Positions 17,185-26,377 are shown, counted from the stretch's first letter. The stretch: DNA of 64,000 nucleotides from Thiodiazotropha sp040507225 (GCA_040507225.1 JBEVVG010000002.1:186001-250000), one strand, 5' to 3'. Numbers and translations: made by a program. Notes: a model not told the origin generated them from the sequence alone.

Positions 17185-17634
17185 ATGACCAAACTCCTTC
17201 GTTCACTCACCCTTTGCCTGCTTATCCTGCATGTCCCCTCGGCCTTTGCCAATGGACTGCTGGAGGCCCTCACCGGATCACTCGGAATCACCTCGGAGCA
17301 GGCCAGCGGCGGCGCGGGCGCCCTGTTCAACCTGGCCCAGAGCAATCTCTCGGAAGGCGAATTCGCGCAGATCGCCGACGTGGTGCCGGACATTCAGGAA
17401 ATGATGTCCGCCGCGGACTCCACCAGCGGTAACGCTTCAGGCATGGCCGCACTGGGCTCCATGCTGGGTGACAAGAGCGGTGCCGGCAGCATGGCGGGCC
17501 TGGCGTCGGTATTCAGCGGTCTCGGTATGGACTCGGACATGGTGGGTCAGTTCACGCCGATCATCCTCGAGTATCTGCAATCGAACGGCGGCGAGGCCGT
17601 CATGCAGCTGATGAAGGGTGCGCTGGGAATGTGA
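17185..17634 (+). CDS. DUF2780 (VcgC/VcgE-type) secreted protein
   Basis: Protein of 149 residues with a signal peptide ending in SAFA and an AGAGGA ribosome site. The body NGLLEALTGSLGITSEQASGGAGALFNLAQ and PDIQEMMSAA is the DUF2780 signature, rich in Gly, Ser and Met. Biochemical function is unknown. The frame is open upstream for a long way, but that part overlaps another gene and lacks a signal peptide. Confidence 0.8.
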   Translation: MTKLLRSLTLCLLILHVPSAFANGLLEALTGSLGITSEQASGGAGALFNLAQSNLSEGEFAQIADVVPDIQEMMSAADSTSGNASGMAALGSMLGDKSGAGSMAGLASVFSGLGMDSDMVGQFTPIILEYLQSNGGEAVMQLMKGALGM

Positions 17635-17677
17635 CCACCCGACTGCGGGATGTATATATTCTCACTTCAGAATCTCT

Positions 17678-17706
17678 GAACTCACCGCCCCCCGGGCGGT
17701 GAGTTC
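17678..17706. terminator. Hairpin between convergent DUF2780 and RND genes
   Basis: GAACTCACCGCCC (17678-17690) pairs perfectly with GGGCGGTGAGTTC (17694-17706) over a 3-nt loop, a 13-bp GC-rich stem. No U tract follows on either strand, so it may be a weak bidirectional terminator or a 3'-end stabiliser. Confidence 0.55.
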
Positions 17707-17711
17707 CAGCA

Positions 17712-20700
17712 TCATTCCGCAGATCTGATCAGCTCCACCCGATTTCTCATCGCTGCATAGTAGACCACGGGTATGACCACCAGGGTCAGCACCGTGGAGA
17801 CAAACAGTCCGAAGATCAAGGACACCGCGAGGCCACTGAAAATCGGGTCGTCGAGGATGAAAAACCCACCCGCCATGGCCGCAATCGCAGTCAATGCAAT
17901 CGGTTTCGCACGCACCGCGGCGGAGTTGATCACCGCCTCTTCCAGACTGATACCCTCGCGCACCTGCTGATTGACGAAGTCCACCAGCAGGATCGAGTTG
18001 CGCACGATGATGCCTGCCAGGGCGATCATGCCGATCATCGAGGTGGCGGTGAACTGGGCCCCCAGTAGAGCATGTCCCGGCATGATGCCGATCACCGTCA
18101 GCGGGATCGGCGCCATGATGACCAGGGGCACCAGGTAGGAGCGGAACTGGGCCACCACCAGCAGGTAGATCATCAGCAGACCCACGGAATAGGCGATGCC
18201 CATGTCGCGGAAGGTCTCATAGGTGATCTGCCACTCCCCATCCCACTTCAGGCTGTAGGCATAGGGGTTTTCCGGCTGGCTGAGGAACCACTGGTCCAGG
18301 GCCCCGTCGCCCAGTTGATCTGAGATTTCGAACATCCCGTAGAGCGGGCTGTCGGTGTTGCCCGCCATGTCACCGGTGACGTAGACCACCGGCAACAGGT
18401 CCTTGTGCTGGATGGAGTACTCGCGTACCCGGGGCAGTACCTGGACGATTTCCGAGAGCGGTACCAGCTGGCCGTGCTGCGAACGCACGCGCAACGAAAG
18501 CACCTGATCCAGGTCAGACTTGTCCGCCTCCGAGTATTCGATGCGGATCGGCACCGCGTACTTGAGACGCTCACCATGCAGATAGCTGGCATCCTCCCCA
18601 TCGAGTACGGTCTGCAGGGCCTCCGCGACCTGGCTCTGGGGCACCCCGAGCAGGGACGCCTTGGCCCGGTCGACCACTACCACGAACTTGGTCGAGGGAT
18701 ACTCCACGCTGTCATCCACGTCGACGATATCCGGGGTGTTCTCGAACACCTTGCGAATCTCCCAGGCCGCCTCGGTCTGACCCTCGTAGTTGAGCCCGTA
18801 GACCTCCGCCACCAGGGGCGACATCACCGGAGGACCCGGCGGGACCTCGACGATCTTCACATTGCCGTTGTACTCCCGGGCGATCGTCTGCAGGGGCTCA
18901 CGCACCGCCAGCGCCACCTCGTGACTCTTACGCTCCCGGTGATGCTTGTCCACCAGATTGACCTGGATGTCTCCCAGGTTAGCCCCCTGACGCAGGTAGT
19001 ACTGGCGCACCAGTCCGTTAAACCCGATCGGCGAGGCAGTCCCGGAATAGACCTGGTAGTCGGTCACCTCAGGCACACCGCCCAGGTAGTCGCCCAGTTC
19101 GTCCAGCACCCGGGTGGTCTGTTCCAGGCTGGTGCCTTCCGGCATGTCCAGCACCACCTGGAATTCCGACTTGTTGTCGAACGGTAGCATCTTCAGCACC
19201 ACGTGCTTGGTGACCACCAGGGAGACCGAAGCCGCGATCAGCAGCATGATCGAACCCAACAGCACCCAGCGCATCCGGTTGCCCCGACTGCCCACCAGGA
19301 AGGGGGACATGACCTTGTTGAAAAAGCCGTACAGCGCGGGAGCTCCATGATCATTGCCATGGGAAGCGATATGTTCCGCCTGGCTGGCCAGGATCCGGTG
19401 GGTCAGCCAGGGGGTGAAGACGAACGCCACCACCAGGGAGATCAGCATGCCGGTACTGGCGTTGATCGGGATCGGGCTCATGTAGGGACCCATCAGACCG
19501 GTGACGAAGGCCATCGGCAGCAGTGCCGCAATGACCGTGAAGGTCGCCAGGATGGTCGGTCCACCGACCTCATCCACCGCCCGGGGGATCGCCTCACGCA
19601 GGTTTTTCGCCCCCATCTGCAGATGCCGGTGGATGTTCTCCACCACCACGATGGCGTCGTCCACCAGGATTCCGATGGAAAAGATCAGCGCGAACAGGGA
19701 GACCCGGTTGAGAGTGAACCCCCAGGCCCAGGAGGCGAACAGGGTGATCGCCAGGGTGACCACCACCGCCGCGCCGACGATGATCGCCTCGCGCCAGCCG
19801 ATGGTCAGGAGCACCAGACCCACCACCGACAGGGTGGCGAACGCCAGCTTGCTGATCAGCTTGTTGGCCTTGGCCTCGGCGGTTTCGCCATAGTTGCGGG
19901 TGATGGTGACATTCACCCCCTCCGGAATGAACACGCCCTTGAGCTGTTCGAAGCGGTCGATCACCGCCTTCGAAATATCCACCGCGTTGGTACCCGGTTT
20001 CTTCGCCACTGCCACGGTGACCGCAGGGAATTTACCCCCCTGGGGCAACTGCTTCAGCTCACCCACGGGACCGGTGCCCATCCACACGTACTGCTTCGGC
20101 TGGTCCGGCTTTTGCACCACCTTTGCCACATCCCGCAAATACACCGCCTTGTCCTCATGCACACCAATGACCAGGTCTCCGATCTCCTCGGGGGTGGTGA
20201 GGAAGGTGCCGGCCTGGACCAGCAGTTCCCGGTTCTCCGCCGTAACGCTGATGTTGTCACGAATGTGGTTACCCGACTGCAGGGCGACCCGCAGATCGCT
20301 CAGATCGATGTTGTGGCCGGACAGCGCCTGGGGATCGAGTAGCACGTGCACCACCCGATCCGGATTACCGATGGTGTAGATGTCCCGGGTGCCCGGCACC
20401 CGCTTCAGTTCCGCCTCGATCGCATGGGCCACCTGGCCCAGTTCGAAGGCACCCACCTTCGGATCTTCCGACCACAGGGTAGCGGTGACGATCGGCACAT
20501 CGTCGATGCCTTTGGGTTTGATGATCGGCTGGCCGACCCCCAACCCCTGGGGCAGCCAATCCTGGTTCGAGTAGACCTTGCTGAACAGGCGCACGATGGC
20601 GTCCTCCCGGTCTTCACCGACCAGAAACTGGACCGTGAGCACCGCCATGCCCGGCCGGGAGGTCGAGTAGACATGCTTGATGCCATCGATTTCAGAAAGC

Positions 20701-20927
20701 ACCTGTTCCGCCGGGCTGGACACCAGATTCTCGATTTCGCTGGCGGTCGCGCCGGGGAAAGGGATGAATACGTTGGCGAAGGTGACGTTGATCTGCGGCT
20801 CTTCCTCCCGCGGGGTCACCAGTACGGCGAACAGGCCGAGCAGCATACCCACCAGGGCCAGCAGTGGAGTGATTTCGGTCACCAGGAACTGCTTGGCCAC
20901 CCGACCGGAGATACCCAGTTTATCCAT
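17712..20927 (-). CDS. RND-family efflux transporter permease
   Basis: Inner-membrane proton-driven pump subunit of 1071 residues with the RND layout: one N-terminal helix (about 19-40), a large periplasmic porter loop, a six-helix block, a second porter loop, and a final six-helix block. Recognisable motifs are FPGATASEIENLVSSPAEQ, the helix-4 region FALIFSIGILVDDAIVVVENIHRHL, and the C-terminal GMIALAGIIVRNSILLVDFVNQ. It is closer to the broad AcrB/MexF-like group with long loops than to CzcA metal pumps, but the substrate is unknown. It overlaps its adaptor gene by 8 bp. Confidence 0.93.
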   Translation of the reverse strand: MDKLGISGRVAKQFLVTEITPLLALVGMLLGLFAVLVTPREEEPQINVTFANVFIPFPGATASEIENLVSSPAEQVLSEIDGIKHVYSTSRPGMAVLTVQFLVGEDREDAIVRLFSKVYSNQDWLPQGLGVGQPIIKPKGIDDVPIVTATLWSEDPKVGAFELGQVAHAIEAELKRVPGTRDIYTIGNPDRVVHVLLDPQALSGHNIDLSDLRVALQSGNHIRDNISVTAENRELLVQAGTFLTTPEEIGDLVIGVHEDKAVYLRDVAKVVQKPDQPKQYVWMGTGPVGELKQLPQGGKFPAVTVAVAKKPGTNAVDISKAVIDRFEQLKGVFIPEGVNVTITRNYGETAEAKANKLISKLAFATLSVVGLVLLTIGWREAIIVGAAVVVTLAITLFASWAWGFTLNRVSLFALIFSIGILVDDAIVVVENIHRHLQMGAKNLREAIPRAVDEVGGPTILATFTVIAALLPMAFVTGLMGPYMSPIPINASTGMLISLVVAFVFTPWLTHRILASQAEHIASHGNDHGAPALYGFFNKVMSPFLVGSRGNRMRWVLLGSIMLLIAASVSLVVTKHVVLKMLPFDNKSEFQVVLDMPEGTSLEQTTRVLDELGDYLGGVPEVTDYQVYSGTASPIGFNGLVRQYYLRQGANLGDIQVNLVDKHHRERKSHEVALAVREPLQTIAREYNGNVKIVEVPPGPPVMSPLVAEVYGLNYEGQTEAAWEIRKVFENTPDIVDVDDSVEYPSTKFVVVVDRAKASLLGVPQSQVAEALQTVLDGEDASYLHGERLKYAVPIRIEYSEADKSDLDQVLSLRVRSQHGQLVPLSEIVQVLPRVREYSIQHKDLLPVVYVTGDMAGNTDSPLYGMFEISDQLGDGALDQWFLSQPENPYAYSLKWDGEWQITYETFRDMGIAYSVGLLMIYLLVVAQFRSYLVPLVIMAPIPLTVIGIMPGHALLGAQFTATSMIGMIALAGIIVRNSILLVDFVNQQVREGISLEEAVINSAAVRAKPIALTAIAAMAGGFFILDDPIFSGLAVSLIFGLFVSTVLTLVVIPVVYYAAMRNRVELIRSAE

Positions 20928-21969
20928 CTTGGCGCTCCGCCATCTGCTTTTTCATCAGGGTTGCGGCCGCCACCGGATCCAGGGCCACCTGCTCACCCGG
21001 GGAGAGGCCCGCAATCACGGTCTGGGTGCCATCCGCCATGGGCTGACCGGCGCGGATATGGCGGAAGTGGACCTTGCCCTGCTCATCCACCACGTAGACT
21101 GCGGTCACCTCCGAGCGGTAGACCACCGCCTGGTGCGGCACCACCATCTCCCGTTTGATACCGGTGACGAAGGCGGTTTTGACGAACATGCCGGGAAAAA
21201 GGCCCTTGACCCCTTCCGGAAGATCGACCCGCACTTTGAAGGTGCTGGTGGTCTGGTCGGCAAACGGAAACACGGTCAGTCCGACCCCCTCGATCATCTC
21301 ACCGCCGGGCAGCAGCACCCGCGCCTTGCCCTCATCCCGAACCACGGAGATCAGGGTCTGGGGCAGTTCCACCACCACCCGCAACTGGTCGAGAGAGATA
21401 CCGCTCATGAGTTTCTGACCCGGTGAGGCGATCTCGCCCACTTCCACGTGGCGCTGGGTGACGATGCCGCTGTAGGGCGCCTTGGCCCGGGTGTACTCAA
21501 ACTGTTCCTGGGCCTGGCTCAGGCGGGCCTCGGCGGCCTCTTTGCGGGCACGGGTCGATTTGAGGCTCGCAGTGGCCTGGTCCAGGGCGGACTGCGAGGC
21601 GAGCTTGCGGCCGAACAGGTCATTGGTGCGTTTGTAGTTGTCCTCGGCCTCCTGCAGCCGGGCGACGGCCTCCTTGAGGTCCGCCCGGGCCTGGTTGAGC
21701 CCGGCACGCTGCTCGGTATCCTTCAACTGGACCACCACCTGGCCCTGTTCGACGAAGTCATCCACATCGAACAGAATCGCCTCAACCTGGCCCTGGGTCT
21801 GGGCCGACAGGGTGGTTTGATTGATCGCCTCGACCTTGCCGTCGAGCCAGAATTCACGGGCGTTCTCCCGTTCAACGGCAGCGGCCGTCTCGAGAGCCTC
21901 CGTCTCGGCCAGGACCGAGCCGGACAGTCCGCTCAGCCCAAGCAACATAACAACCAGCAAATGCCTCAT
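20920..21969 (-). CDS. RND efflux periplasmic adaptor (membrane fusion protein)
   Basis: Periplasmic adaptor of 349 residues with a signal peptide (MRHLLVVMLLGLSGLSGSVLA), a lipoyl half-motif (LSAQTQGQVEAILFDVDDFVEQGQVV), a coiled-coil hairpin (about 95-150, rich in LKEAVARLQEAEDNYKRTND), the second lipoyl half (YTRAKAPYSGIVTQRHVEVGEIASPGQKL) and a beta-barrel. It links the downstream permease to an outer-membrane TolC-type channel that is not encoded here. The operon promoter lies in the AT-rich region just upstream. Confidence 0.92.
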   Translation of the reverse strand: MRHLLVVMLLGLSGLSGSVLAETEALETAAAVERENAREFWLDGKVEAINQTTLSAQTQGQVEAILFDVDDFVEQGQVVVQLKDTEQRAGLNQARADLKEAVARLQEAEDNYKRTNDLFGRKLASQSALDQATASLKSTRARKEAAEARLSQAQEQFEYTRAKAPYSGIVTQRHVEVGEIASPGQKLMSGISLDQLRVVVELPQTLISVVRDEGKARVLLPGGEMIEGVGLTVFPFADQTTSTFKVRVDLPEGVKGLFPGMFVKTAFVTGIKREMVVPHQAVVYRSEVTAVYVVDEQGKVHFRHIRAGQPMADGTQTVIAGLSPGEQVALDPVAAATLMKKQMAERQDG

Positions 21970-22020
21970 GATAAGGACTCCGAATAGTATATTAGATTTC
22001 TCTTATATTATTGATTTACT

Positions 22021-22040
22021 CGGACATTGCAACCTGTCCG
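22021..22040. promoter_or_regulatory. Candidate operator upstream of the RND operon
   Basis: CGGACA and TGTCCG form a perfect 6-bp inverted repeat with an 8-bp spacer, 52 bp before the adaptor start and next to AT-rich, -10-like sequence. No local repressor gene is seen. Confidence 0.3.
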
Positions 22041-22262
22041 CAAAAAATCGGGATCATGAACACACATTCACACAACTATATATACAGGAAAAATACCGGT
22101 TCATGATGATCGGGATGGCGCTGTTCGCTCTCTGACAGACAACCGCCCGAACCTTCACAGAGGCACTTGGGCGCTCCCCATACATATGTCCTGAGAGCGC
22201 GGTTCCAAGCGATGTCCGAACAGCCTCAAGATTGGGCAATTGCGATCCGTTGGTGCACTCGG

Positions 22263-22279
22263 CGCACACAAGCAGTGCA
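22263..22279. promoter_or_regulatory. NtrC-type activator site upstream of nirB
   Basis: CGCAC-acaagca-GTGCA fits the NtrC half-site rule GCAC-N7-GTGC (22264-22278). It is centred about 97 bp before the expected transcription start. A second palindrome, GTGCactcggcGCAC, overlaps it on the left. Confidence 0.55.
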
Positions 22280-22342
22280 ATTTTAGTCTACTGGAGCAAA
22301 TGGAAAATATATAACCAATTGATATTTATACTAATAGTATTT

Positions 22343-22358
22343 TGGCATCCGAATTGCA
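22343..22358 (+). promoter_or_regulatory. Sigma-54 promoter of the nirB operon
   Basis: TGGCAT-CCGAA-TTGCA matches the -24/-12 consensus TGGCAC-N5-TTGCW with correct GG-to-GC spacing. Transcription would start near 22369, right at the first leader hairpin. Confidence 0.75.
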
Positions 22359-22370
22359 ATACTGTTTTCA

Positions 22371-22401
22371 GACCACCAGGCGGTCACAGTAACGGCGCTG
22401 T
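22371..22401 (+). promoter_or_regulatory. ANTAR-type tandem hairpin (NasR target) in the nirB leader
   Basis: Two adjacent hairpins. P1 is GACC(22371-22374)/GGTC(22382-22385) with a 7-nt ACCAGGC loop. P2 is ACAGT(22386-22390)/GCTGT(22397-22401) with the hexaloop AACGGC, which has the A1 and G4 expected for ANTAR binding. There is no linker. A NIT-ANTAR protein is encoded 6 kb away, so this is its probable RNA target. Confidence 0.6.
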
Positions 22402-22478
22402 AACCACTGGACTGAAGACCTGCGGGTTTTCACCAGGTCCCAAACAAATCCGCTGATCACGGTCAGCGAGGGTAACGA

Positions 22479-22531
22479 AGCCCTAAGTCGCACAAGCCAA
22501 ACCGGCTTGTGCGACTTAGGGCTTTTTTTTT
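22479..22531 (+). terminator. Attenuator terminator before nirB
   Basis: A perfect 20-bp stem (22479-22498 with 22504-22523), a 5-nt AAACC loop and a run of nine T. It ends 13 bp before the nirB ATG, so it must be read through for nirB expression. This is the textbook layout of NasR-controlled transcription attenuation. Confidence 0.88.
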
Positions 22532-22544
22532 GAGGAATTTTCAG

Positions 22545-24983
22545 ATGCAGAAAGAGAAACTCGTCCTCATCGGCAACGGCATGGCCGGTATCCGCACGCT
22601 GGAAGAACTGCTCAAACTTGCGCCGGAGCAGTTCGACATCACGGTATTCGGCGCTGAGCCGCATCCCAACTACAACCGCATCATGCTCTCTCCGGTACTC
22701 GCCGGGGAAAAGACGATCGACGACATCGTACTCAACCCCATGGACTGGTACACACAGAACGGCATCACCCTGAAAACCGGACAAGCCGTCACCCGTATCG
22801 ATCGCACCAAGCGCTGCGTGATCACCGGGTCTGGCGAAGAAACCCCCTACGATCGACTGCTGATCGCAACCGGATCAAACCCCTTCATCATCCCGGTGCC
22901 CGGTCATGATAAGACCGGGGTGATTGGCTTTCGCGATATCGCCGATGTGGAGACCATGCTGGAAACCGCCCGTAGCGGCGGCAAGGCCGTGGTCATCGGC
23001 GGCGGACTACTCGGCCTCGAAGCAGCCAACGGCCTGCTCAAGAACGGCATGGATGTCACCGTGGTACATCTGATGGACAACCTCATGGAACGCCAGCTGG
23101 ACGCGCCGGCCGCCGCGCTGCTCAAGGCCTCCCTGGAACAGCGGGGCCTGCGTTTTCTGATGCAGGCACAGACCCAGGAAATCCTCGGCGAAGACCGGGT
23201 TCAGGGTGTGCGCTTCAATGACGGCAGCGAAATCGAAGCCGACCTGGTGGTGATGGCTGTCGGCATCCGGCCGAACATGTCCCTGGCACAGCAAGCCGGT
23301 ATTCACTGCGAGCGCGGCATCGTGGTGAGCGACACCATGCAGACCTTCGACCCCCGGGTCTATGCAGTCGGCGAGTGCGTCCAACACCGCAGTGTCTGCT
23401 ACGGACTGGTGGCCCCCCTGTTCGAACAGGCCAAAGTGGCCGCCAATCACCTCGCCAGCATGGGTATCGCCCGTTACGAGGGGTCGGTCACCTCCACCAA
23501 GCTCAAGGTCACCGGAATCGATCTCTTCTCCGCCGGCGAGTTCATCGAAGGCGAAGGCGATGAAACCCTGGTATTGCAGGATCCCAGCGCCGGCGTCTAC
23601 AAAAAACTGGTGTTGCGGGACAACCGCATCAAGGGTGCGGTCATGTACGGTGACACCCTGGACGGCACCTGGTACTTCCAGCTGATGCGCGAAGGCACCG
23701 ATGTAAGCGCGTTCCGCAAAACCATACTGTTCGGTCAGCACGACTTGGGGGATGCGGGGCATGGCGACGAAACCCGCATCGCATCACTCGGTCCTGAGGC
23801 TGAAATCTGCGGCTGTAATGGGGTGTGCAAAGGCGACATCGTCGATGCCATCGTGAAAAAAGGTCTGTTCACCCTGGAGGAGGTCCGGGCTCACACCAAG
23901 GCCTCCGGTTCCTGCGGGTCCTGCACCGGCCTGGTGGAATCGATCCTGGCCAGCACGGTGGGTGAAGGTTACAGCGCCGCGCCGAGCAAAAAGCCCCTCT
24001 GCACCTGCACCGAGCATTCCCATGATGAAGTGATCGCAGGCATCCGTGATCACGAATTGAAAAGCATGAGCGCGGTACACGAGCACTTCGAGTGGAAAAC
24101 ACCGGATGGATGCGCCAGTTGCCGCCCTGCGCTCAATTACTACCTGCTGGCCCGTTGGCCGGGTGAATACCAGGACGATGCCCAGTCCCGGTTCATCAAT
24201 GAGCGGGCCCACGGCAACATTCAGAAAGATGGGACCTACTCTGTGGTGCCGAGGATGTTCGGCGGACTCTGCACGGCCTCCGACCTGCGTGCGATTGCGG
24301 ACGCCTGTGACAAATACCAGGTGCCCGAGATGAAGGTCACCGGAGGACAGCGTATCGATCTGTTCGGGGTGAAGAAGGAAGACCTGCCGGCGATGTGGAA
24401 CGATCTGTCCAAGGCCGGACTGGTTTCGGGTCATGCCTATGGCAAGGCCCTGCGTACGGTCAAGACCTGCGCCGGTGAAAACTGGTGCCGATTCGGCACC
24501 CAGAACTCCACTGGCCTGGGGGTCAAACTCGAGCAGATGAGCTGGGGTTCCTGGATGCCGCACAAGTTCAAGATGGCGGTCTCCGGTTGCCCGCGCAACT
24601 GCGCCGAAGCCACGATCAAGGATTTCGGCGTGGTCTGTGTCGACTCCGGTTTCGAACTCCACGTGGGCGGGAACGGCGGTATCAAGGTGCGCATCACCGA
24701 CCTGCTCTGCAAGGTTGAGACCGAGGAGGAGGTGCTCGAATACTCCGCCGCATTCATTCAGAAATACCGTGAAGAGGCCCGCTACCTGGAACGCACCGCA
24801 CCCTGGGTGGAACGGGTGGGCCTGCAGTCCATCAAGGATGCCCTGTTCGACGAGCAGCAGCGCAAAACCCTTGCGGAACGTTTCGCCTATTCCCAGCAGT
24901 TCGCACAGTTCGACCCCTGGAAAGAGCGGGCGGAAGGTGCGCAAGCGCATGAATTCATCAAGATCGACGTACGTGCCGCCTGA
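22545..24983 (+). CDS. nirB: Nitrite reductase (NADH) large subunit NirB
   Basis: Cytoplasmic enzyme of 812 residues that reduces nitrite to ammonium with NADH. N-terminal FAD/NAD reductase part: VLIGNGMAGIRT near residue 7 and KAVVIGGGLLGLEAANGL near 148. A BFD-type [2Fe-2S] segment follows (CGCNGVC near 421, then GSCGSC). The C-terminal sulfite/nitrite reductase part has the siroheme-[4Fe-4S] ligands C-x5-C in TCAGENWC (near 640) and C-x3-C in GCPRNC (near 680). The ATG at 22545 has a TGAGGA ribosome site just after the attenuator. Control by nitrogen limitation (sigma-54/NtrC) and nitrate/nitrite (NasR) is read from the leader. Confidence 0.97.
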   Translation: MQKEKLVLIGNGMAGIRTLEELLKLAPEQFDITVFGAEPHPNYNRIMLSPVLAGEKTIDDIVLNPMDWYTQNGITLKTGQAVTRIDRTKRCVITGSGEETPYDRLLIATGSNPFIIPVPGHDKTGVIGFRDIADVETMLETARSGGKAVVIGGGLLGLEAANGLLKNGMDVTVVHLMDNLMERQLDAPAAALLKASLEQRGLRFLMQAQTQEILGEDRVQGVRFNDGSEIEADLVVMAVGIRPNMSLAQQAGIHCERGIVVSDTMQTFDPRVYAVGECVQHRSVCYGLVAPLFEQAKVAANHLASMGIARYEGSVTSTKLKVTGIDLFSAGEFIEGEGDETLVLQDPSAGVYKKLVLRDNRIKGAVMYGDTLDGTWYFQLMREGTDVSAFRKTILFGQHDLGDAGHGDETRIASLGPEAEICGCNGVCKGDIVDAIVKKGLFTLEEVRAHTKASGSCGSCTGLVESILASTVGEGYSAAPSKKPLCTCTEHSHDEVIAGIRDHELKSMSAVHEHFEWKTPDGCASCRPALNYYLLARWPGEYQDDAQSRFINERAHGNIQKDGTYSVVPRMFGGLCTASDLRAIADACDKYQVPEMKVTGGQRIDLFGVKKEDLPAMWNDLSKAGLVSGHAYGKALRTVKTCAGENWCRFGTQNSTGLGVKLEQMSWGSWMPHKFKMAVSGCPRNCAEATIKDFGVVCVDSGFELHVGGNGGIKVRITDLLCKVETEEEVLEYSAAFIQKYREEARYLERTAPWVERVGLQSIKDALFDEQQRKTLAERFAYSQQFAQFDPWKERAEGAQAHEFIKIDVRAA

Positions 24984-25017
24984 GCGGGACCGATCCAGAC
25001 AACCGGAGATATAGCTG

Positions 25018-25347
25018 ATGAACAACTGGATAGAGATTGCCCGACTCGAAGACATCCCACGCCTGGGTTCCCGCGTGGTAAAGACCGATACGGTGGACAT
25101 TGCCGTCTTCCGAACCAAGGACGACCAGGTCTTCGCCCTAAAGGACCAATGCCCACATCGCAAAGGACCTTTGTCCCAGGGCATCGTGCACGACACCACG
25201 GTCACATGCCCCCTGCACAACTGGAAGATCGACCTGCAAAGCGGTGAGGCGCGGGCCCCTGACAAGGGTTGTGCCCGCAGCTATCCGGTAAAGCTGGTGG
25301 ATGGGCGCGTTTTTCTCGGTCTGGTGGCGCAGGAGGCAGCGGCCTGA
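25018..25347 (+). CDS. nirD: Nitrite reductase small subunit NirD, Rieske type
   Basis: Small subunit of 109 residues, 34 bp downstream of nirB with a GGAGAT ribosome site. It has intact Rieske [2Fe-2S] ligands, CPH in KDQCPHRKGPLSQG and CPLH in VTCPLHNWKIDL. The E. coli NirD fold lacks these ligands, so this version should carry its own iron-sulfur cluster. It partners NirB for NADH-dependent nitrite reduction. Confidence 0.93.
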   Translation: MNNWIEIARLEDIPRLGSRVVKTDTVDIAVFRTKDDQVFALKDQCPHRKGPLSQGIVHDTTVTCPLHNWKIDLQSGEARAPDKGCARSYPVKLVDGRVFLGLVAQEAAA

Positions 25348-25434
25348 CCCTCAGCGTTGCTGAGTAAAAACTTTCACGGATCCTAATCAAATTTTTTCAT
25401 TTTTGTTTTTTGTTAACTTACTGAGGTACTTGTC

Positions 25435-26316
25435 ATGTCCTACTTAGAACCGAGTGAATTTGTAACCAAAATGGTGGACCAGGGTGAATCCAAGGTCTAC
25501 ATGTCCACCAAAGACACCTTGATCCGCGCCTTCATGGCCGGCGCCATCCTCGCCCTGGCCGCGATTTTCGCCATCACCGTGGCAGTCAAGACCGGCTCTC
25601 CGCTGGTCGGCGCCATATTGTTCCCGGTCGGCTTCATCATGCTCTACCTGATGAAGTTCGACCTGCTGACGGGTGTCTTTACCCTGGTGCCCCTGGCCCT
25701 GCTCGACCGGCGGCCCGGCGTGACTGTGAACCAGGTCCTGCGCAACTGGACCCTGGTGTTCTTCGGTAACTTCGCCGGCGCACTGACCGTGGCCTTCATG
25801 ATGTCCTTCATCCTGACCTACGGATACAACATCGATGGTGGCGCCATCGCAGAGAAGGTGAGCAAGATCGGTGAATCCCGAGTACTGGGCTACAAGGAGC
25901 ACGGTCTCGACGGCTGGCTGACCATCTTCATCCGCGGCATGCTGTGCAACTGGATGGTCTCCATGGGTGTTGTCGGCGCGATGATCTCCACCTCCGCGAG
26001 CGGCAAGATGGCCGCCATGTGGATGCCCATCATGCTGTTCTTCTTCATGGGCTTCGAGCACTCCATCGTCAACATGTTCCTGTTCCCCTTCTCCATGATC
26101 ATGGGTGGCAACTTCACCTTCGTCGAGTACCTGCTGTGGAACGAACTGCCGACCGCTCTGGGCAACCTGGTGGGTGGTTTCGTGCTTGTGGGTCTGCCCC
26201 TCTACTTCACCCATGTGCGCACCAGTCCCGAACGCATCCTGAAAACCCGCGTACCTCAGGAAGGCTCGTTGAAGGAGCGTGCACCGCAGGGTGATGTGAT
26301 GAAGGCACGCGCCTGA
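25435..26316 (+). CDS. Formate/nitrite transporter (FNT) family channel
   Basis: Inner-membrane pentameric channel of 293 residues with about six helices. Family signatures include AGAILALAAIFAITVA, LMKFDLLTGVFTLVPLALLDRRPG, and the repeated-half motif GMLCNWMVSMGVVGAMISTSASGKMAAMWMPIMLFFFMGFEHSIVNMFLFP. The position after nirBD makes nitrite the likely substrate (NirC role), though it is longer than E. coli NirC, with a charged C-terminal tail. It is separated from nirD by 87 AT-rich bp and ends with a strong hairpin. Confidence 0.9.
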   Translation: MSYLEPSEFVTKMVDQGESKVYMSTKDTLIRAFMAGAILALAAIFAITVAVKTGSPLVGAILFPVGFIMLYLMKFDLLTGVFTLVPLALLDRRPGVTVNQVLRNWTLVFFGNFAGALTVAFMMSFILTYGYNIDGGAIAEKVSKIGESRVLGYKEHGLDGWLTIFIRGMLCNWMVSMGVVGAMISTSASGKMAAMWMPIMLFFFMGFEHSIVNMFLFPFSMIMGGNFTFVEYLLWNELPTALGNLVGGFVLVGLPLYFTHVRTSPERILKTRVPQEGSLKERAPQGDVMKARA

Positions 26317-26339
26317 TCTTTATCCACATTGCAACCCTT

Positions 26340-26369
26340 AAGACCCGGTCCCGCATGGGACCGGGTCTT
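26340..26369 (+). terminator. Hairpin after the FNT gene
   Basis: AAGACCCGGTCCC and GGGACCGGGTCTT form a perfect 13-bp stem over a GCAT loop, 24 bp after the FNT stop and 8 bp before the kinase start. Only a short T-rich stretch (TTATTCG) follows, so termination may be partial. Confidence 0.65.
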
Positions 26370-26377
26370 ATTCGTAT

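Noticed and set aside
19203..20342. A 379-codon plus-strand open frame within the RND permease gene
   Set aside because: His/Gln/Asp/Arg-rich translation typical of an antisense frame; the RND gene on the other strand is certain.
25350..25364. CTCAGCgttGCTGAG hairpin after nirD as a terminator
   Set aside because: The stem is only 6 bp and is followed by A-rich, not T-rich, sequence; it is more likely incidental.
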